A stretch of DNA of 37,215 bases. It comes from Rhodospirillaceae bacterium (GTDB taxonomy: Bacteria; Pseudomonadota; Alphaproteobacteria; Kiloniellales; DSM-21159). Below are positions 36,643 through 37,215 of the stretch, in pieces. The position numbers were made by a program, and so were the translations under genes. Location: positions 1-37,215 of the forward strand of contig JAJUFM010000016.1 of NCBI GenBank assembly GCA_029265995.1. The letters are read 5' to 3'. The notes beneath the pieces are model-generated. The model did no database searches, was not told where the DNA came from, and was given only the letters and a program-made list of their open reading frames with translations. Within the stretch, counting starts at the first letter, position 1. Each line of letters begins with the position of its first letter.

Positions 36643-37215
36643 ATGGCGTCTGCTTCCCCTTCTTCCCCCTCCCCTCGCCCAGCGCAACGGAGTCACTGGG
36701 ACACTTTGAAGGAGCTGCTCCCGGAGCTGTGGCCCCAAGACGAGAAAGGGCTGCGGTGGAGGGTTGTGGCCGCCCTTGTTTGCCTGCTGCTCGCCAAGGT
36801 CACTATCGTGCTGGTGCCGCTGCTTTATAAGACAGCCGTCGATTCACTGACGACCTATGTCGAGGCGGATGCTGCGATGCGCAGCGAGCTGCTGCTGCCA
36901 GTTTGGGTCATCGTCGCTTACGGGGCAGGGCGAATCCTCTCTCTCAGTTTCCAGGAGCTGCGCGACTTCTTTTTTGCTCGTGTCGGCCAGCGTGCGGTCC
37001 GGCGGGCCGGTCTGCGCACCTTCCAGCATCTCCATGCACTCTCCCTGCGCTTTCACCTGGAGCGGCAAACCGGCGGTCTTTCTCGTGTAATCGAGCGCGG
37101 AACCAAGGCCATCGACACGCTGCTCAGCTTTGCCCTTTTCTCGATCCTTCCGACCTTTCTTGAGTTAGGCCTCACCAGCGGCATTCTCTGGTGGCTCTAT
37201 GGCTGGGAAGTAGCC
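36643..37215 (+). CDS. Atm1-type ABC half-transporter, N-terminal part only
   Basis: An open frame from ATG 36643 runs off the right edge, 191 residues seen. After a Ser/Pro-rich start come helix 1 (VVAALVCLLLAKVTIVLVPLLYK), helix 2 (LPVWVIVAYGAGRILSLSFQ) and the highly characteristic block HLHALSLRFHLERQTGGLSRVIERGTKAID. That block is the signature of Atm1/ABCB7/HMT1 transporters, which export glutathione-linked sulfur compounds or metal-glutathione conjugates from mitochondria and from Alphaproteobacteria. The ATPase domain lies outside the window. A role in heavy-metal or redox balance is inferred from the family. Confidence 0.9.
   Translation, partial: MASASPSSPSPRPAQRSHWDTLKELLPELWPQDEKGLRWRVVAALVCLLLAKVTIVLVPLLYKTAVDSLTTYVEADAAMRSELLLPVWVIVAYGAGRILSLSFQELRDFFFARVGQRAVRRAGLRTFQHLHALSLRFHLERQTGGLSRVIERGTKAIDTLLSFALFSILPTFLELGLTSGILWWLYGWEVA

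Overview
The window is GC-rich, almost fully coding DNA, most likely from the chromosome of a free-living alphaproteobacterium. That is inferred from the gene set: a BcsN-type cellulose lipoprotein, a TIGR01459-type HAD hydrolase, an Atm1-type ABC half-transporter, a one-chain methylmalonyl-CoA mutase, an NnrS protein and a bacteriophytochrome-like protein. No rRNA, tRNA, CRISPR array, insertion sequence, integrase or phage gene was seen, and nothing marks a mobile island.

Layout. 1-4914 (all minus): a secreted beta-propeller protein running off the left edge, a CopA-type Cu+ P-ATPase with a near-ideal CueR promoter, and a PUA/EVE-like plus HNH nuclease. 4990-10747: a LacI/GntR-type repressor divergent from a complete CUT1 sugar ABC importer (ATPase, binding protein, two permeases); a perfect 20-bp palindrome lies between them. 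10836-13682: NnrS, a TauE/SafE permease and, convergently, a coupled pair of small genes (an unrecognised 119-aa protein and a four-helix CopD-like membrane protein). 13819-17382: a membrane sulfatase-like protein divergent from a two-gene unit encoding a tiny YLDxGTGS membrane protein and a large SAM methyltransferase. 17525-20517: an accessory-type FtsH, a lipoprotein and a DUF2061 protein. 20761-24488: methylmalonyl-CoA mutase, HAD hydrolase, ArsC-like reductase. 24504-33132 (minus): the cellulose operon bcsA-bcsB-bcsZ-TPR-bcsN, with overlapping or nearly touching genes. 33495-35558: a degenerate phytochrome fused to an apparently active diguanylate cyclase, divergent from bcsA. 35582-37215: a cation-diffusion-facilitator-like protein lacking the usual metal ligands, then an Atm1-type exporter cut by the right edge.

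How parts fit. BcsA carries a PilZ domain, so the adjacent cyclase is a natural local source of the c-di-GMP that would activate cellulose synthesis. Its sensor half lacks the residues phytochromes use to hold bilin, so its input is open. The bcs operon lacks a BcsC-type outer-membrane barrel and has a soluble TPR protein and a BcsN lipoprotein instead. The best candidates for undescribed biology are the sulfatase / YLDxGTGS / methyltransferase module, the degenerate phytochrome-cyclase with the structured bcsA intergenic region, and the small gene pair facing nnrS-tauE.
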